The notes below the pieces were generated by a model. The model was not told where the DNA came from, did no database searches, and saw nothing but the letters and a program-made list of their open reading frames with translations. From contig CM041465.1 of the NCBI GenBank assembly GCA_023213395.1, positions 139,073,741 through 139,137,740 on the forward strand: a stretch of 64,000 nt of DNA, in the 5' to 3' direction. Source of the stretch: Cycas panzhihuaensis. Lineage: Eukaryota; Cycadophyta. This document shows, piece after piece, positions 44,815 to 57,080 of the stretch (within the stretch, counting starts at the first letter, position 1; each line of letters begins with the position of its first letter). The translations under genes and the position numbers were made by a program.

Positions 44815-45480
44815 GATCCTACAATATGTATCCCTTCATACAATCTCTATCACCATAACCAATAAAGATACATTTTTTCCATTTTAGGTCTAACTTTGAA
44901 CATTGACTTTTATTAGTTAAGGCATAAGCATCATAACCAAAAATTTTTAAATTTGAATAGTCACATGGATGTTTAGTCCATTCCTCTTTAGGAATCTTAT
45001 AGTCTATTACAAGTGATGGTGACCTGTTTACCAAATAACAAGTTAACTAAACAGCTTCTGCCCATAAGCCTTACTCTACTCTTGCATTACTTAGTATGCT
45101 CCTCACTCTCTCCAAGAGTCTTCTATTCATGTGCTTAACTATACCATTATATTATGGAATATAACTAGTGGTCTTATGCCTTTCAATCCCAACTTCTCTG
45201 CAATAGTTCTTAATCTCCAAGGAATTGAACTCACCTCTATTATCAGTTCTTAAACATTTGATTAACCTACCTGTGCTTTTATCAACTAGAGCCTTGAACT
45301 GATTAAACACATTGAAAACTTTAGATTTCTTTTTTAAAAAATAAATCCATACCTTTTTAGAGTAATCATCTATAAATATGATGTATAATGATCCTCCATA
45401 AGATATTGTAGGGGCTAATCCCCACATATCCAAATGTACGTAATCTAGAACACGTTTACTAGAGCGACTCCATACTTTAA
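44815..45480 (-). pseudogene. Array unit B: integrase
   Basis: 45433-45152 gives 'YIIFIDDYSKKVWIYFLKKK' and 'CLRTDNRGEFNSLEIKNYC', the core with the first region changed (D-M-W-G) and the second Asp intact. 45034-44819 gives 'MVNRSPSLVIDYKIPKEEW' and 'CIFIGYGDRDCMKGYIL', the C-terminal half. One stop-rich gap separates them. Confidence 0.85.
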
Positions 45481-46775
45481 ACTTGAGTCTACATTACTTT
45501 CCAAAAATATAATATTTACAAAAAGACAAATCTAAAAGCTACAAGTTATGAAACAACTTTTAGTTCATCAATAACTTAAGTCCTCTCTCACTCATGTGCC
45601 CAAGTCTCTGATGCCATAACTGAGCTGGATCTTCTATAATCTTTGATGTTGTAACTACATGGTTAATGTCTATACTACCCACTAAAATATAAAGGTTTCC
45701 TTTCTTTAAGCCTTTCATAATAACCAAGGCACCCTTTGACACATTCAAGACTCCTTCATGACTTATGTACTTATAACCACCAGAATCTAGTTCACCTAAG
45801 GAAATTAGATTCTTTTTTAGATCAGGTACATATCTAACTTTAGTTAAAGTTCTCACTACACTATCAAATATTTTAATTCTGATGCTACCAATGTCCATTG
45901 TCTTACATGAAACTTAATTTCTTATAACTACATCACCACCATTGAGAGTTTGGTATCACGAAAACCTACTCTTATGTTAAGATATATGGCATGAAGCAAT
46001 CGAATCCAATAATCAGTCATGATAATAATGGAAAATAATATAAGCAACTAAGACATCATTATCTGCACCTTGATTTAACTCCACCTAATTATCCTCCTTG
46101 GAAAGATCTTCTTTTTTCTAAAACTTTTTCCTTTTGTAGTAATCCTTCTTGAGGTGATCTGTCTTATTGCAGTGTTAACATTTGAGCTTACCCTTCTTGC
46201 CTTTTGACTTTAACCTCAATGTGCACCTGGAACTTCATCCTCTCTTAATCGTTCTACCCCTTACTGTCATAGCTTCTGATATGGAGGTTTCAAGACTGGG
46301 CTTCCTCCTCACTTCTCCTATCAATAAAGCACTTATAACATAATTATAGTTTAATTCATTTGTAATGCTAAAACTAATTGAGGTGACAATATTATCCTAG
46401 GATTCTGGTAATAAATATAATAAGGCAATAGCCTTATCCTCATCCTCAATCGTGACACTAATATTAGCCAACTAATAAATAAGAGTGTTGAAAATATTTA
46501 AATGATCAGCAAGCACACTTGTATTATGCTAAGAGCTCTTTTGTCTAGATCATCCCACTCATCATCGTCCATCCCTATGGGTTTCTTTGATTTACCTACT
46601 AGAGCTCTGTATAAACCTTATTGTAATAGAACATTATGTGCTTTCAACTTCCACAACTCGAAGTTATTCTTTCTACTAAATTTCTCCATCTCAAACTTTG
46701 CATTTATTACTTTTACTATTTTGTATAGAAAAAACTGACACAAAATCTTCACAAACTCATTATAAAAATAAAAGT
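45481..46775 (-). pseudogene. Array unit B: gag, protease and pre-integrase
   Basis: 45898-45560 is open for 112 codons: 'LTKVRYVPDLKKNLISLGEL' then 'AQLWHQRLGHMSERGLKLLMN' (GAG-pre-integrase). The protease motif near 45985-46010 reads L-D-S-I-A-S, so the Ser is kept and Gly is lost. The zinc knuckle is at 46140-46190 with a stop inside. The gag N-terminal part is on 46851-46618. Confidence 0.8.
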
Positions 46776-46788
46776 GGCTTTGATACCA
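46776..46788 (-). other. Primer-binding site of unit B (one mismatch)
   Basis: GGCTTTGATACCA next to LTR 3 is the initiator-Met site with one C-to-T change. Confidence 0.75.
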
Positions 46789-46793
46789 CTTAT

Positions 46794-47395
46794 TGAGAAA
46801 ATTAGGTCCCAATAACCAGATACCGCCACCAAGATCTAAACTATTTGACAACTAGTTACAAGAATCAAAACTAAAATTTAACATGTAAGTTCTTAAATGA
46901 GAGATAATACAATAAATGAATTAGAAAGCCAAAGCATCATATATAAACCTAATATAATATGGTACAACCTTAGAAGTGTGCTAGGAAAATATCCACATAG
47001 TAAAGGTGTCAATCTTTATTATCAAAGAATGGAGAAATATATATAATCTGTAGTAGAATGCTTATAACAACAACAACCGGCCACCCAACTCCTCACAGTA
47101 TATCTAATACATTGAATACTATCAACATAATAAAAAAATACCCTAAATTGAGCTATATGAGAGAGTCATACAAGGCATAAATCTTAACCATTAAATCTAA
47201 GGTAATTTAAATGAACGACTCTAATTTTCTTTATAATTTAGTATACTTTTCAGTACTAGCTTTTTGGGTCAGGGGCTACTACTCTCCGTACCCCCTGGCC
47301 CCCTTAGATCTCCCCACAAAAGTTTCGAGGGGGAACTAAGCTACTAACCTATCAAAATTTTAGCCTCTAAAGCATTATTATCACATTATCTAACA
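46794..47395 (-). repeat. Array LTR 3, shared by units B and C
   Basis: 602 bases. It lacks most of the G-rich block seen in LTRs 1, 2 and 5, which explains its shorter length. Confidence 0.9.
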
Positions 47396-48229
47396 ATCTC
47401 CACTTTGACAACAATTTACCTAATACCTTTCCTAGACCATTCATCACCTTTTCTGTAAGCTAAGAGAAGTCAAACAACATTTGAACTTCTCTAATAGTAC
47501 TAGTTTTGTGAATATATCAATATAATTCTATTTTATGTTAACCTTCTCAAGTGTTACTCCGCCTACTTCCACAACCTGTCTAATAAAATGGAACTTAAAA
47601 ATAATATGCTTTGTCCTACTATAATAAGTTGGATTCTTTGCCAAGTAAATGGCAGTTTGACTATCACAAAATACCTTTACCTTTTCCTATTTCCTTTTAA
47701 GCTCAACCAATCGACCCTACAACTAGATTACTTCTTTACACGTATATGCTACAATAACATATTCTACTTCTATAGTTGATAATATAATTATGCTATGCAA
47801 TTTTGACATCCAACTAATCAAATAATTTATAAGGGTAAATACATAACTTGATGTAGACCTTCTCTTATCTAAATCTCTCGTAAAGTCTGAATTAACATAT
47901 CTATAAATTTGATTACTTATACCTCCAAAGGTGATGTAATAGTCACTAATTTCACTGCTGCCTAATGTTCCATTCTTAGATTTGCCATAAATCTATTAAC
48001 TACACCAACAACATGTCAAATGTTAGGTCTTATACATACTATGGCATATATCAAACTTACTACTACACTGGCATAAGGTATACCAGATATATAATCCTTT
48101 TCTTCTTCATTACTAGGACTCATACTCAAAGAAAGCTTGAAATAGGAAGCCAGTGGGATACTCATTGATTTCACATTTACCATACTAAATCTGGTTAGCA
48201 TTTTCTCCACATATTTTTGTTGTGATAAC
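47396..48229 (-). pseudogene. Array unit C: RNase H and 3' end of RT
   Basis: The RNase H segment (47410-47950) has many stops. 48210-48016 is the RT end: 'MVNVKSMSIPLASYFKLSLS' and 'ASVVVSLIYAIVCIRPNI'. The gene is interrupted at 48229 by the gag-only element and resumes at 51367. Confidence 0.8.
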
Positions 48230-48455
48230 TATTGGAAATTAACTTGCACAAATAATATTCTCAAACAAAATGAAACACACCTCCACAGAATTGAACGGTA
48301 CCCTTAAGGTACCTTTATTGTATTAACAAAACATCATTACAACATCTTACAATATGATACACTATGTTGTGTATTTATAATACATGTCAATATAGAGAGA
48401 GTAGGATCCACTTACATGTGGAACAAAACAAATGTGCATTATCAATATTCCAACA
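48230..48455 (-). repeat. 3' LTR of the gag-only element
   Basis: 226 bases, starts TATTGGAAAT (TG changed to TA) and ends CCAACA. Confidence 0.9.
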
Positions 48456-48463
48456 CTCCCTTT
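48456..48463 (-). other. Polypurine tract of the gag-only element
   Basis: CTCCCTTT on the plus strand, that is AAAGGGAG in element orientation, directly before its 3' LTR. Confidence 0.7.
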
Positions 48464-48477
48464 AATGCACATTTGGT

Positions 48478-49611
48478 TCATTTGTATTTGCAATGCTTTA
48501 TCCTTAGAAATGTCTTGAGAATGATGTCTTCAACTTGATCATTGTCTTCAATCTTGTAGTGATGTCTTTGCTGTAGAACGATGCCTTCATCTTGATTTCT
48601 ATCTCCAATTTTGTACCGATGCCTTTGTAAGATGATGTCCTTAGCTTGATTTCCATCTTCAATCCTGGAGTGATGATATTGATGTAATAGCTCTAGCAAG
48701 TGCAAATCCTGATTCTTCATTACGGCTGGTCTAGTCTGATTGTGATGAAGATCTTGTGAGTAACCATCTTCAAACACAACTTGCTTATTCTCATTATCCT
48801 GTATAAGTTCTTGATCACCATATATAATAGTGATTTCTTCAACCTTAGGAGTGGAATCTTGATTAACTTGTATCCTTTTTAAACTTGAATCAACACTCAA
48901 AGAAGGAACACCATTCAAACTTGAATTAATACTTAAAGTAGGAATATCATCAATATAAGACTCATCCTTTATAGGATCATCATATTCATATTTAATTTCT
49001 CTTGAAATCATGGTATCATCTATATAAACCTTTATCAACTCATCACTTTCAATGTCTTCATTAGTAGTTGTAGTCTCATCAATGCATTCAACCATCGTTT
49101 CTTTACATTCAATAGAAATTTCATCAGTACTCATACATTCTTCATCTTGACATGTTGTTTCATCAGCGTTGATGATATTTTCTTCATTCGTTGTACCTTT
49201 ACCATAACTAGCCCTAATCGCTTTTTCAATCATTTGCTATGTCTCTTCAGGAGTTTGTTCAAATACTTCCCTTAGAAAATCCCAAGCTTCTTTAGCATTA
49301 CTTGCATGTAGAATCATAGGCATGACAAAATGGAATTTGGAAGGAAGATCAACCTCATTGAATGCAACACGAATCATAATGAATACTTTTCTATCTTTCT
49401 TCTTAAGCATTTCCTTTTCTTCTTCATCATTAGGGATACCATATTCATCAATAACAATCTTCTACAAACCTCTAGCTATGAATAGACATCTCATTTTAAT
49501 TGTCCAAAAGAAGTAGTCTTTACCATTGCACTTAGGTATTGGAAGAAATGAATCCTTCAAGTAATATTCATTTGTTTCAGGAATATACATAACCACATCA
49601 TTCTCTTCCAT
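48478..49611 (-). pseudogene. Gag-like protein of the non-autonomous element, nearly intact
   Basis: From ATG near 49611 one frame gives a Copia-gag start ('NGKDYFFWTIKMRCLFIARGL'-type W...M motif at about 49480-49550), a stop at about 49460, the helical core to 49240 and one more stop (about 49239). Then comes an open 251-codon piece (49233-48478). That piece is acidic, rich in Thr, Glu and Asp, and ends with three related units of the type H-x-Y-K-I-E-D-x-N-Q-x-x-D-I-I-L. There is no zinc knuckle and no pol. With only two stops it is much better kept than neighbouring genes. Confidence 0.75.
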
Positions 49612-51128
49612 GATTATAAATGTCATCTCTAAACAATGTGTCCCTTTTCAATCAACATTGGTAACATGCTCATTAATCATACTCACCAAATTCTCTCATA
49701 TCTCATATCTTTCACATCATTGAATTTATCCTCACATCATTGCCTTTCACATATCACCAACCAGTCACATAGAATCCAAACACTCACTTCACCAAATTAA
49801 TGCCTTATAAATCTCACAATGATCATACATGTCATATGTCGCTACTAAGACATACACTTCACTTAATTGTCTAAAACATACAACTCATGTCATTACACTA
49901 TTTAATAATTTTGCTTCCTTGCAACTTAGGTATCTTCAACAAGATACTCATCCTTCTTTGCCCATTCAATCAACTAGAACACATCATCAAACATCCATAA
50001 TCTCATCCTCAAAACATGCCTAATAATTGCCCAATCTTGTCATGTTAACATCACATACAACAAGTATCTCATCGCCTCATATCACTATCTTTCTTTCTCT
50101 CAAATTAGTTTTATCATGCCCATAAAATCACTTCACATAAATCACATTCCAAGGAGAACTAAATCACCATATGTCACCCAACTCATTCATGCAAACACAT
50201 GCACTGTCGCTTCATCACCATACTATGTCATCATCACAATAGCTCTCTTATATGAATACATGTAAGAAGGCACTTAATTTTCCATAAAATAATCACCATC
50301 ATGCACTTCAAATCACTAATAGAGTGCCAAATACATTCACATCAATATAACTTAATATCATCTCACATTGCAACAATACTCTCCTATGCATAACATACAC
50401 AATACCTCATATTGCAAAATCACCTAACTTATGTAAATCACATGCAAGATAGCACTATGCCAATGCCAAATGTCACTACTTTGTCACCAATTAAGAGTAC
50501 AAAACACTTATATCACCTCATTACCATTGCCTCATTCATGTCACCATATCAATATAAAACCCTTAAATTCTCAAAAACTTATTTCTAAAAAAAAGTCTAG
50601 CTCAAAAATACATAAAATATGGATGAAAATGATGGCCTATGAAATACAATTCCAATGGTTCAGATGAAATTGAATTCTGATGTCCGGATCAAAAGTTATG
50701 CTTCTTTTAAGAATTTCACAATTAGGGTTTCTAGGAGCTGTAATAGCACCTTCTGATAAACTAATAATAACTTTTTATTCTGAACTCTGATAAGCCTCAA
50801 ATTACTTTGATTAGAAAGAGAATTTAAAAATGTATAGAATAAAAAATAATTTGAGGTCATTTGGATACCTGTAGCTAAAGTTATAGCTCTTTGACGTTGA
50901 GGTTGCAGATCTGCCCCAAAAATACGATGATGGAAAAAATGCAGTCTGAAATTAATTCTACTATAATTTTTGCACTTTCACCCTAAAATATGTAGTGCAA
51001 CCACTCAAATTTTACAGAATGAGCTATTTCATCTCAATTTTGCCATTACTTTTCAGAAATTTCAATGTTATGGCACCTCCCAAATCACTGCTCTAATACC
51101 AAACAAAAACACCTCTCTCAACCTGGGT
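49612..51128 (-). other. Long leader of the gag-only element, no gene seen
   Basis: About 1.5 kb, rich in A, C and T on the plus strand with many 'tcac/atca' steps. Plus-strand ORFs at 49829, 50470 and 50970 have no motifs. A second primer-site-like GCTCTAATACCA is at 51090-51101. Confidence 0.5.
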
Positions 51129-51140
51129 GCTCTGATACCA
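51129..51140 (-). other. Primer-binding site of the gag-only element
   Basis: GCTCTGATACCA, exact complement of the initiator-Met site, directly beside the LTR. Confidence 0.9.
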
Positions 51141-51366
51141 TGTTGGAAATCAACCTGCACAAATAATATTCTCAAACAGAATGAAACACACCTCCACAGG
51201 ATTGAACGGTACCCTTAAGGTACCTCCATTATATTAACAAAATATCATTACAACATCTTACAATATGATACACTATGTTGTGTATTTATAATACATGTCA
51301 ATATTGAGAGAGTAGGATCCACTTGCATGTGGGATAAAACAAATGTGCATTATCAATATTCCAACA
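51141..51366 (-). repeat. 5' LTR of the gag-only element
   Basis: 226 bases, TGTTGGAAAT...CCAACA, with perfect short inverted ends (TGTTGG/CCAACA). 'ttgtgtatttataatac' (plus strand) includes a TATAAATA box on the minus strand. Confidence 0.9.
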
Positions 51367-52320
51367 ACAACCATAGCTTACCATTATTCCTATCTCTATG
51401 TATCTCCATACCTAAGATTTGTTTTGTAGATCCTAGGTCCTTCATATCAAATATCCTAGCCAACTAAGCCTTTAACTTATTGATATATACCATGCTATTA
51501 CTTGCAACTAACATGTCATCAATATATAATACCAAGATAATAAATAAGCCATTGTCTAAGAATTTAAAGTAAACACAATGATCATACCTACTTATTTTAA
51601 ACATTTAGCTCTCCATGAAGGTATCAAACTTCCTATACCATTGCTTGAGTGATTACTTCAGCCCATATATTAATTTCTTGAGCCTGCAAATAACTCTTTT
51701 CCTACCATCCTATGCAAACCCTTCTAGTTGATCCATATAGATCTACTCATCTAAATCTCTATATAGAAAAGCTTCTTTTACATCTAACTACTCTAAATCC
51801 AAATCAAGAGAAGCTACCAATGCTAATAGAACTTAAATTGAAATAAGTTTGACAACTGGTAAAAAGATCTCATAAAATTGAATACCTACTTTTTATGTAA
51901 AACCTTTAACCACTAGTCTTGCCTTATATTTATCAATCTTTCTATCAACATCTGTTTTCTTCTTAAAAACCTACTTGTAATAAACACTATTCCTACCATG
52001 TAGAAGTTTTACCATGTCCCATGAATTATTTTTCTTCAAAGCATCTATATCTTCCTACATAGCCCTCTTCCACTTCTCACTATGTATATCATTTACTACT
52101 TCTTGATAGCATGTAGGTTCACCATAATTATAAACCAAGTAATAGAAATAGAAGGGATATACTTGTCATATGTATGACTAACTCATATAGATCTTCTAAT
52201 AGTTGGTGAGGACTATCCACATACTAGTGTAAATCTATTGTAGATTCATCTTTAGAAAAGTCTCCCTGCTCTTCTGTTTCAAAAGATGGCTGGGTCTCAA
52301 GCTTGACCTATTGATGTTCA
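51367..52320 (-). pseudogene. Array unit C: N-terminal part of RT
   Basis: Resumes RT after the inserted element. The catalytic YIDD is intact at 51515-51526 (minus strand). 'RKFDTFMES'-like sequence is near 51615-51650, and the start of RT ('KKNNSWDMVKLLHGRN'-like) is near 52000. Stops are common. Confidence 0.8.
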
Positions 52321-53060
52321 ACTTTCTACTCTTGTTTCACTTTAACTTCTATATTATCTAATTTTAGAAAAGGAAATTTATCAAACACAACATCTCTATT
52401 AATAGTGATTTTGTGAGTAGTAGGATCCCACAACCTATATCCCTTCACACCATCTCTATCACCATAACTAACAAAGATACATCTCTTAGATTTTGAGTCT
52501 AACCTTGAATATTGATATTTATTAGTCAAGGCATAGAAATCACAACAAAAAACTTTTAAATTTGATTAGTCACATGGATGTCTAGTCCATACCTCTTTAG
52601 GAATCTTGCAGTCTATTGTAAGTGATGGTGACTTGTTTACCAAATAACAAGTTATCTAAACATCTTTTGTCTATAAGCCTTACTCCACTTCTATATTACT
52701 TAGCATGCTTCTCACTCTTTCTAAGAGTGTCATATTCATATGCTTAGCTGTTCCATTCTACTGTAGAGTATAGTTAGTGGTATTATGCCTTTCGATTCCA
52801 TCTTCTCTATAATAGTTCTCAAACTCCAAGGAGTTGAACTCGCCTCTATTATCAGTTCTTAAATATTTGATTGACCTGCTAGTGCTCTTCTCAACCAAAG
52901 TCTTGAACTGCTTAAAGACATTAAAAGCTTTAGATTTCCTTTTCAAAAAATAGAACCATACCATTATGGAATAATCATCTATAAATATTACAAAGTACAA
53001 TAATCCTCTATAAGATATTATAGGGATTGGTTCTCATACATCCGAATGTATGTAATCTGA
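52321..53060 (-). pseudogene. Array unit C: integrase
   Basis: 53000-52758 gives 'MYFVIFIDDYSIMVWFYFLK' and 'YLRTDNRGEFNSLEFENYYR' (second Asp intact). 52529-52326 gives 'CIFVSYGDRDGVKGYRLWDP' and 'ITINRDVVFDKFPFLKLDNI', the C-terminal linker. Confidence 0.85.
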
Positions 53061-54540
53061 AATACCTTCACTAGTATGACTCGCTACCTTAAACCTGAGT
53101 CTACACTACTTTCTAAAAATATAATATTTATAAAAAGCCAAATCTGAAAGCTATAAGTTAGGAAGTAACTTATGGTTCATCAGCACCTTAAGTTCTCTCT
53201 TACTCATGTACCTAAGTCACTGATGCCATAATTGAGCTAGATCTTCCACAGTCTTTGATGCTATAACTGCATGACTAACATCTGTACTACCCACTAAAAT
53301 GTAAAGGTTTCTTTTCTTTAAGGCTTTCATAATAAACAAGATGCCCTTTGACACCTTAAAGACTCCATGACCTATGTACTTATAACCACCAAAATCTAGT
53401 TCACCTAAGGAAATCTGATTCTGTTTTAGATTAGGTGTATGTTTAACTTCAGTTAACATTCTCACTACATCATTGAACATTTTAATTTTGATACTACCAA
53501 TGCCCATTGTCTTATAGAAAACTTCATTTCCCATAAGCACATCACCACCATCAAGAGGTTGGTACAATGAAAACCAACTCTTATGTAAACATGTATGGTG
53601 TGAAGCACTCAAATCTAATAACTAGTCATGATGATAATCGAAAATATTATAAGCAACCAAGATATCATCATCTGTATCTTGATTCGACTCCACTTGATTA
53701 GCCTCCTTAGCAGGATCTTTCTTTTTTTTGGAACTCCTTCCTTTTATAACAATATTTCTTAAGGTGTCCTATCTTTTTACAATACCAACATCTGAGCTTA
53801 CTCTTTTTGCCTTTTGACTTTAACCTCGATGTGTCCCTAGAGCTTTGTACTCCCTCAATCATTCTGCCCCTTGTTGTCATAGCTTATGATGTGGAGGTTT
53901 CAAGATTGAACTTCCTCCTCACTTCTCCTATCAGTAAAGAACTCACAACAAAATGATAGTCTAATTCATCTGTAGTGCTAAAACTAATTGAGATGATAAT
54001 ATTATCCCAGGATTTTGGTAATGAACATAATAAGGTAACATCCTTATCACCATTCTCAATCATGATATCAATACTAGCTAATTGACAACTAAGAGTATTG
54101 AAAATATTTAAATGATTAGCAATTTGTATACCTTCCTTCACTCGTAATGAGTACAACTGCCTCCTTAATTAGATTTGATTTGTCACTTATTTGATCATGT
54201 ACACACCTTCTCACCAGGTATATAATCCTACTACTATTTGCTCCCCTGTAATGTTAAATAGAACTTTATCTACCAAGCAAAATCATATTATGCTAAGAGT
54301 CCTTTTGTCTAGATCATACTATTTATCATCGTCCATCCCTGTGAGTTTTTTTTATTTACCTATAAGAGCTCTGTACAAATCTTGTTGTACTAAAATATCA
54401 TATGTTTTTAGCTTCCACAACTTGAAGTTATTTTGCCATTGAATTTCTCCACCTTGAACTTTGAATTCATCAATTTTTCTATTTAGTGAAAAAAATAACG
54501 ATACCAAAACCTTTAAAAATTCACTACAAAAATAAAAGTG
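53061..54540 (-). pseudogene. Array unit C: gag, protease and pre-integrase
   Basis: 53612-53217 is open for 131 codons: 'SASHHTCLHKSWFSLYQPLDGG' (C-terminal side of the protease site) and 'KHTPNLKQNQISLGELDFGG'. The active site reads D-L-S-A with the upstream Trp changed to stop. The knuckle is near 53745-53800. 54156-53884 is the gag core 'MYSLRVKEGIQIANHLNIFN' with 'LLCSLPKSWDNIIISIS'. 54576-54352 is the gag N-terminus ('NNFKLWKLKTYDILVQQDLY'). Confidence 0.85.
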
Positions 54541-54552
54541 GCTCTGATACCA
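54541..54552 (-). other. Primer-binding site of unit C
   Basis: GCTCTGATACCA, exact initiator-Met site complement, five bases from LTR 4. Confidence 0.85.
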
Positions 54553-54557
54553 CTTGT

Positions 54558-55219
54558 TGAGAAAATTAGGTCCCAATAACTAAAAACTGCCACTAAGATC
54601 TAAACTATTTTATAACTAGTTATAGAAATCAAAATCAAAATTTAACATGCAAGTTCTTAAGCCAGAGATAATATAATAAATGAATTAGAAACCCAAAGCA
54701 TCATATATACACCTAATATAATGTGGTAAAACCTTAGAAGTGTGCTAGGCAAACATCCACATAAGAAAGGTATCGATCTTTATTATCAAAGAATAGAGAA
54801 ATATACATAATCTATAATAGAATACTCATAATAACAATAACTAGCCACCCAACTCCTCATAGTATATCCAATACATCGAACACCATTAATATAATTAAAA
54901 AACATCCTAAATCAGACTATATGAGAGAGTCATACAAGGCATAAATCTCAACCATCAAATCTAAGATAATTTGAATGAACAACCCCAACTCTCTTTACAA
55001 TTTTGTATGGATTTTAGTGCTAGCTTTTTGGGTTAGGGGCTACTACCCTTGAACCCCCTCTTTGCAAGGGGGGGAGGGGGTCTCTAGCTCCCTGAGTACC
55101 CTCTAGCCAAGTGGGACTCCTGCTCTCTTAGATCCCGCTACAAAAGCATAGAGGGAAAACCGTGCTGCCAACCTATCAAAATTTTAGCCTCCAAAGCATT
55201 GTTGTCACATTATCTAACA
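54558..55219 (-). repeat. Array LTR 4, shared by units C and D
   Basis: 662 bases, TGAGAAAATT...TCTAACA on the plus strand. G-rich block 'aagggggggagggggtc' at about 55068-55083. Confidence 0.9.
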
Positions 55220-57080
55220 ATCTCTACCTTGATAACAACTTACCTGATACCTTTCTTTAACCATTCATCACCTTTTTTGTAAGCCAAGAGAAGTCAAATA
55301 CCATTTGAGCTTCTCTAATAGTACTGGTTTTATGAATATGTCAACATAATTATGTTTTGTGTTAACCTTCTCAAGTGTCACTCCACCTACTTCTATAACC
55401 TATCAAACAAAATGGTACTTAAGAGTAATATGCTTTGTCATACTATGATAAGCTCGATTCTTTACTAAGTAAGTGGTACTTTAACTGTCACAAAATACCT
55501 TTATCATTTTCTATTTCTTTCCAAGCTCAACTAATAGACCCTGCAACTAGATTACTTTCTTACATGTATGTGTTGCAGCAATATATTCTACTTCTATAGT
55601 TGATAATGTAATTATACTCTGCAATTTTGACATCCAACTAACCAGACCATTTGCAAGAGTAAATACATAACTTGAAGTAGACCTTCTCTTATCTAAATCT
55701 CTTGCAAAGTTTGAATCAACATATTCACAACGCTAATTACCTGTACCTCCAAAGGTGATAAAATAGTCACTTGTGCCCCTTAAATACTGAAGCACCAATT
55801 TCACTACTACCTAATGTTTCATTGTTGTATTAACTGTAAACCTACTAACTACACTGATTACATGTGAAATGTCAGGTCTTGTACATACCATGGTATACAC
55901 CAAACTTCCTACTGCACTGGCATGAGGTACATAAGACATATAATTATTTTTTTCTTCATTACTAGGACTCATACTTGAAGAAATCTTGAAATAGGAAGCC
56001 AACGAGATACTCACTAGTTTCACATTTGTCATAACAAATCTAGGTAGCACCTTCTCCACATATTTCTATTGTGATAACCATGGCTTACCATTTTTCTTGT
56101 CTTTATGTATCTCCATACCTAATATTTGTTTTGTAGCTCCTAGATTCTTCATATAAAAAATCATATACAATGGAGTTTTTAACTTGTTAATTTTGCCATG
56201 CTCTTGCTTATAACCAGTATGTCATCAACATACAATACCAAGATAATAAATAAGCCATTGTCTAAGAATTCAAAGTAAACATAATGATCATACTCACTTC
56301 TTTTAAAATTTTGGCTCTCCATAAACACATCAAACTTCCTGTACCATTGCCTGGGTGATTGCTTCAGTCCATACAATGATTTCCTAAGCCTGTAAATAAG
56401 TCTTTTCCTACCATCTTATACAAACCCTTGTAGCTAATCCATATAGAATTCCTTATCTAAATCTCCATGTAGAAAAGCTATTTTTACATCTAATTACTCG
56501 AACTCCAAATCAAGAGAAGCTATTAATGCTAACATAATTCAAATTGAAACAAGTTTGATAATTGGTGAAAAGGTCTCATGAGAATTAATACTTGCATTCT
56601 ATACAAAACCTTTAGCCACCAGTCTTGCCTAGTATTTATCAACCTTTCTATCAATAGTTATTTTTTTCTTAAGAACTCACTTGCAACCAACAATCTTCCT
56701 ACCATATGGAAGTTCTAACAAGTCTCATGAATTATTTTTCTTTAAAGAATCTATCTCTTCCTACATAGCCATCTTCCACTTCCCACTATGTATATCATCT
56801 CCTACTTTTTAATAGCATGTAGGCTCACCATCATTAGAAACCAAATCAATAAAAATAGAATGGCTATACCTGTCAGGTGTATGATTAACTCGTGTAGATC
56901 TTATACCAGTTTGTAGAGGAGTATCCACATACTCTTGTAAATCTATTGTAGATTCATCTTCAAAAAAGTCTTCCTGCTCTTCTATTTCAAAAGATAGTTG
57001 GGTCTCAAGCTTGACCTATTGATGTTCAACTTTCTACTCCTATTTTAATTTAACTTCTACACTATTTAATTTTAGAAAAA
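55220..57080 (-). pseudogene. Array unit D: RNase H and RT
   Basis: 56376-56179 gives 'MYGLKQSPRQWYRKFDVFME' and 'FIILVLYVDDILVISKSM', with YVDD intact at 56221-56232. 56059-55811 gives the RT end 'ASAVGSLVYTMVCTRPDISH'. RNase H (55240-55780) has many stops. The RT start near 56650-56760 is broken. Confidence 0.85.

Larger units (their letters stand above)
48230..51366 (-). mobile_element. Small gag-only non-autonomous LTR retrotransposon in unit C
   Basis: Both LTRs are 226 bases (48230-48455 and 51141-51366) and very similar. Target copies ATAAC (48225-48229) and ACAAC (51367-51371) differ at one base, and sister units read 'tgtgataaccatagctt' at the empty site. Internal sequence is 2685 bases: a primer-binding site, a long leader, one gag-like ORF and a purine tract, without RT or integrase. 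It would need enzymes from another Copia element. Confidence 0.9.

Noticed and set aside
46502-46738. Plus-strand ORFs opposite gag in array units (also 54191-54442 and 58956-59270)
   Set aside because: They recur at the same place because they are the antisense shadow of the conserved gag N-terminus.
48478-49233. 251-codon ORF as a host gene
   Set aside because: It lies between a primer site and purine tract inside paired LTRs with a target duplication, and upstream sequence in the same frame has a Copia gag start.
49829-51218. Plus-strand ORFs in the leader of the gag-only element
   Set aside because: Low-complexity His/Thr/Ser-rich frames without motifs, opposite to element orientation.
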